A stretch of 7,667 nt of DNA, from the NCBI GenBank assembly GCA_002497345.1, contig DANS01000024.1, positions 25,664 to 33,330 on the forward strand. The letters run 5' to 3'. Shown piece by piece: positions 6,488-7,667 of this stretch. Source of the stretch: Thermoproteus sp. UBA157 (lineage in GTDB: Archaea; Thermoproteota; Thermoprotei; Thermoproteales; Thermoproteaceae). Every line of letters starts with the position of its first letter. The stretch's first letter is position 1. The translations under genes and the position numbers were made by a program. The notes under the pieces are model-generated. The model made no database searches and was not told where the DNA came from. It saw nothing but the letters and a program-made list of their open reading frames with translations.

Positions 6488-6709
6488 ACTCGCCGGCGAC
6501 GTCATAGCCGAAGGGCTCCTAGCCGCCACAAGCCCTTGCGCCGCGAAAGTCCAGGCAGCGCATCGAGTCGGCCGTGGAGGAAGGAGGGGTCGGCCACGAT
6601 TACGCCTCAACTTTTCCGCGACCAAGGGAGTTCTTTCGCATCGCGCCCGGCCGCGCATTCGCGAACCGGGAAGACGGGCCGGTGATTGAGACTAAACTCG
6701 CAAGCGCAG
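6487..6709. other. Gap of about 220 bases with inverted repeats and no convincing gene
   Basis: This divergent intergenic stretch is GC-rich like the coding DNA and longer than any other gap here. Perfect inverted repeats are AAGGGCT (6511-6517) with AGCCCTT (6531-6537) around a 13-base loop, directly followed by TGCGC (6537-6541) with GCGCA (6558-6562), and CGTGG with CCACG in the 6569-6598 interval. Short minus-strand segments read like protein, for example EPFGYDVAGEFYL ending in TAA at 6477-6479, and ADPSFLHGRLDALPGL in another frame around 6550-6594, but stops interrupt them. It could be a structured RNA, a decayed minus-strand gene, or plain spacer. I see no tRNA, no box C/D pair and no full RNase P signature. 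Confidence 0.35.
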
Positions 6710-6717
6710 TTTTTAAA
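6710..6717 (+). promoter_or_regulatory. TATA box of the PAC2-family gene
   Basis: TTTTTAAA is centred about 23 bases before ATG 6737. This spacing supports ATG 6737 as the start rather than the upstream in-frame codon at 6686, which would lie before the promoter. Confidence 0.6.
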
Positions 6718-6736
6718 CCGGCGATATCTCACCGCC

Positions 6737-7540
6737 ATGAAGTTGGAGTTCAAAATAAGCGCGTTGCCCAAAGATAGGAGGAACAGCTTGCTCTTGGCGT
6801 GTCCCGAGCCGTCGCTGGCGGGGGTCGTAGCGGTGGAGTATATCATAGACGTGTTGAAGATGGAGGAGATAGGCGCGATCAGGATACCCGAGCTGCCGCC
6901 CGTCGTCGCGGTCGTCAACGGGGCGGCCAAACTGCCCCACAGAATATTCTACAGCAAGGACTCGGGGCTCCTCGCCATAAGGCAACACATGCCCGTGCCG
7001 CCGCAGATATACGCCGAGTTCGTGGGCAAGGTCCTGGACTGGGCCGAGGAGAACAAGGTCAAGGACGTGATATGCCTATCGGCGACGGCGTCGATAGGAG
7101 AGGGGGACTCCGTCTACTTCGTCACGGAGGAACATCTAGTCGACAAGTTCAAATCGTACGGGCTAGTTCCCTTGAAGGAGGCCACGGTCGCCGGTCTCGA
7201 GGGCGCCTTCCTAGATGCCGTATTGGGGCGCTCCATAGACGGGGTGTTGATACTCGCGGAGTCGAGGCTCTTGACGGCGGTCAAGAGGCTTGTGGAGAGC
7301 GGCAAGGTGGCCAGCCACAGAGACGTCATGATGATATTAAACGATCTCGTGGGCCGCGTCGGCCCCGACGTGTCGGCCGCCCTCAAGCTGATAGAGGCCG
7401 TGGGGAGGATAACTGGCGTCCAGCTGGACACCTCGAAGCTTCAAGAACACGCACAGAGGTACGCCTTCTTGGTCGAGAAGAACATCGAGGCGTTGATGCA
7501 ACCGGCACAACAACGCAGGGAGATCCCCTTGATGATATAG
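6737..7540 (+). CDS. PAC2-family protein (archaeal proteasome-assembly-chaperone-like)
   Basis: A 267-residue soluble protein of the PAC2 superfamily, whose archaeal members (PbaA/PbaB) include 20S proteasome assembly factors or activators. Features visible are the N-terminal strand and LLLACPEPSLAGVVAVEYII (18-37), the segment IGAIRIPELPPVVAVVNGAA (45-64) with the typical turn into the next strand, and VKDVICLSATASIGEGDSVY (108-127). A second Rossmann-like part follows (YGLVPLKEATVAGLEGAFLD, 141-160; IDGVLILAES, 167-176), and then a helical C-terminus ending QRYAFLVEKNIEALM. The C-terminus is REIPLMI, so the HbYX proteasome-docking motif (hydrophobic-Tyr-any) known in PbaB is absent. It may act like PbaA, with a partner, or have another role. 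ATG 6737 is chosen over the in-frame GTG/ATG-type start at 6686 because of the TATA box at 6710-6717. Confidence 0.88.
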   Translation: MKLEFKISALPKDRRNSLLLACPEPSLAGVVAVEYIIDVLKMEEIGAIRIPELPPVVAVVNGAAKLPHRIFYSKDSGLLAIRQHMPVPPQIYAEFVGKVLDWAEENKVKDVICLSATASIGEGDSVYFVTEEHLVDKFKSYGLVPLKEATVAGLEGAFLDAVLGRSIDGVLILAESRLLTAVKRLVESGKVASHRDVMMILNDLVGRVGPDVSAALKLIEAVGRITGVQLDTSKLQEHAQRYAFLVEKNIEALMQPAQQRREIPLMI

Positions 7541-7551
7541 CCTAAAACAAT

Positions 7552-7570
7552 GTTATTTTTACTTTCTTTA
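7552..7570 (+). terminator. T-rich terminator after the PAC2-family gene
   Basis: Eleven bases past the TAG stop the non-template strand reads GTTATTTTTACTTTCTTTA, with a run of five T and two further runs of three. Archaeal RNA polymerase terminates on such T-rich tracts without needing a hairpin. Confidence 0.55.
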
Positions 7571-7592
7571 TGTAAAGCATGCTTCATATGCG

Positions 7593-7607
7593 GCAAAACT
7601 TAAAACA
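7593..7607 (+). promoter_or_regulatory. Promoter of the gene at the right edge
   Basis: A purine/A-rich BRE-like GCAAAA is followed by a TATA-like CTTAAAAC (7599-7606), centred about 24 bases before ATG 7627. This is the same leaderless arrangement as upstream genes. Confidence 0.5.
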
Positions 7608-7626
7608 CTGATCGATATCGTATACC

Positions 7627-7667
7627 ATGAAACAATCCGTATTAATCGGGATAATAGTTGTGATTTT
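7627..7667 (+). CDS. N-terminus of an exported or membrane protein (partial)
   Basis: The last bases encode MKQSVLIGIIVVI and run off the right edge. One Lys followed by a run of Val/Ile/Leu looks like the beginning of a signal peptide or first membrane segment. The spaced TATA box and the terminator before it support a real start. Nothing can be said about function. Confidence 0.5.
   Translation, partial: MKQSVLIGIIVVI

Noticed and set aside
6544..6555. GCGAAAGTCCAGG as the CR-I region of an RNase P RNA
   Set aside because: Only this short match was found. The expected CR-V partner (GGCUUA type) is not present downstream and the P4 pairing cannot be built, so I do not call the gene.
6680..6700. 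GTGATTGA as a C box of a C/D guide RNA
   Set aside because: It is one base off the consensus, and no D box (CTGA) follows within a normal distance.
6799..7545. Second plus-strand open frame of 248 codons over the PAC2 gene
   Set aside because: The translation is Arg/Gly-rich nonsense, typical of a shifted frame in GC-rich DNA, while the PAC2 frame gives a recognisable protein.
7577..7591. GCAT...ATGC inverted repeat after the terminator as an operator
   Set aside because: The arms are only four bases long, which is easily chance.

Overview
The window looks like chromosomal DNA of a hyperthermophilic crenarchaeon, most likely a GC-rich member of the Thermoproteales (Thermoproteus/Pyrobaculum type). 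The reasons are the archaeal form of alanyl-tRNA synthetase with an N-terminal Cys4 cluster, an archaeal NAC with a UBA tail, an archaeal L10e, a PAC2-family protein, heavy use of AGG/ATA codons, and TATA-like boxes placed about 22-24 bases before start codons with no visible Shine-Dalgarno, as expected for leaderless mRNAs. The genus is inference; the gene families are clear for alaS, NAC, L10e and PAC2.

Layout. 1-158: 3' end of a gene whose tail resembles the winged-helix end of an archaeal AAA-type ATPase. 199-3257: alaS and nac, joined by a TGATG stop/start overlap. 3258-3388: an AT-rich gap with three TATA-like boxes. 3389-4601: a gene for an exported protein of unknown function that is broken by two shifts of the same sign, one near the signal peptide and one near the C-terminus. 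4624-5878: rpl10e, overlapped by a DUF2192-like gene. 5865-6461 (minus): a small alpha/beta hydrolase that converges on and overlaps the DUF2192-like gene. 6487-6709: a gap of about 220 bases with no convincing gene but with inverted repeats and coding-like scraps. 6737-7540: a PAC2-family protein. 7552-7570: T-rich terminator. 7627-end: first codons of another gene with a hydrophobic N-terminus.

How the genes fit together: most of the window is protein synthesis and quality control. AlaRS charges and proofreads tRNA-Ala, NAC binds nascent chains, L10e (uL16) is part of the large ribosomal subunit, and the PAC2-family protein may help proteasome assembly. The exported-protein gene is an accessory item between two housekeeping units. 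I found no mobile element, CRISPR array, tRNA or rRNA. The points most worth a second look are the doubly shifted exported gene, its triple promoter-like leader, and the unexplained gap between the hydrolase and the PAC2 gene.
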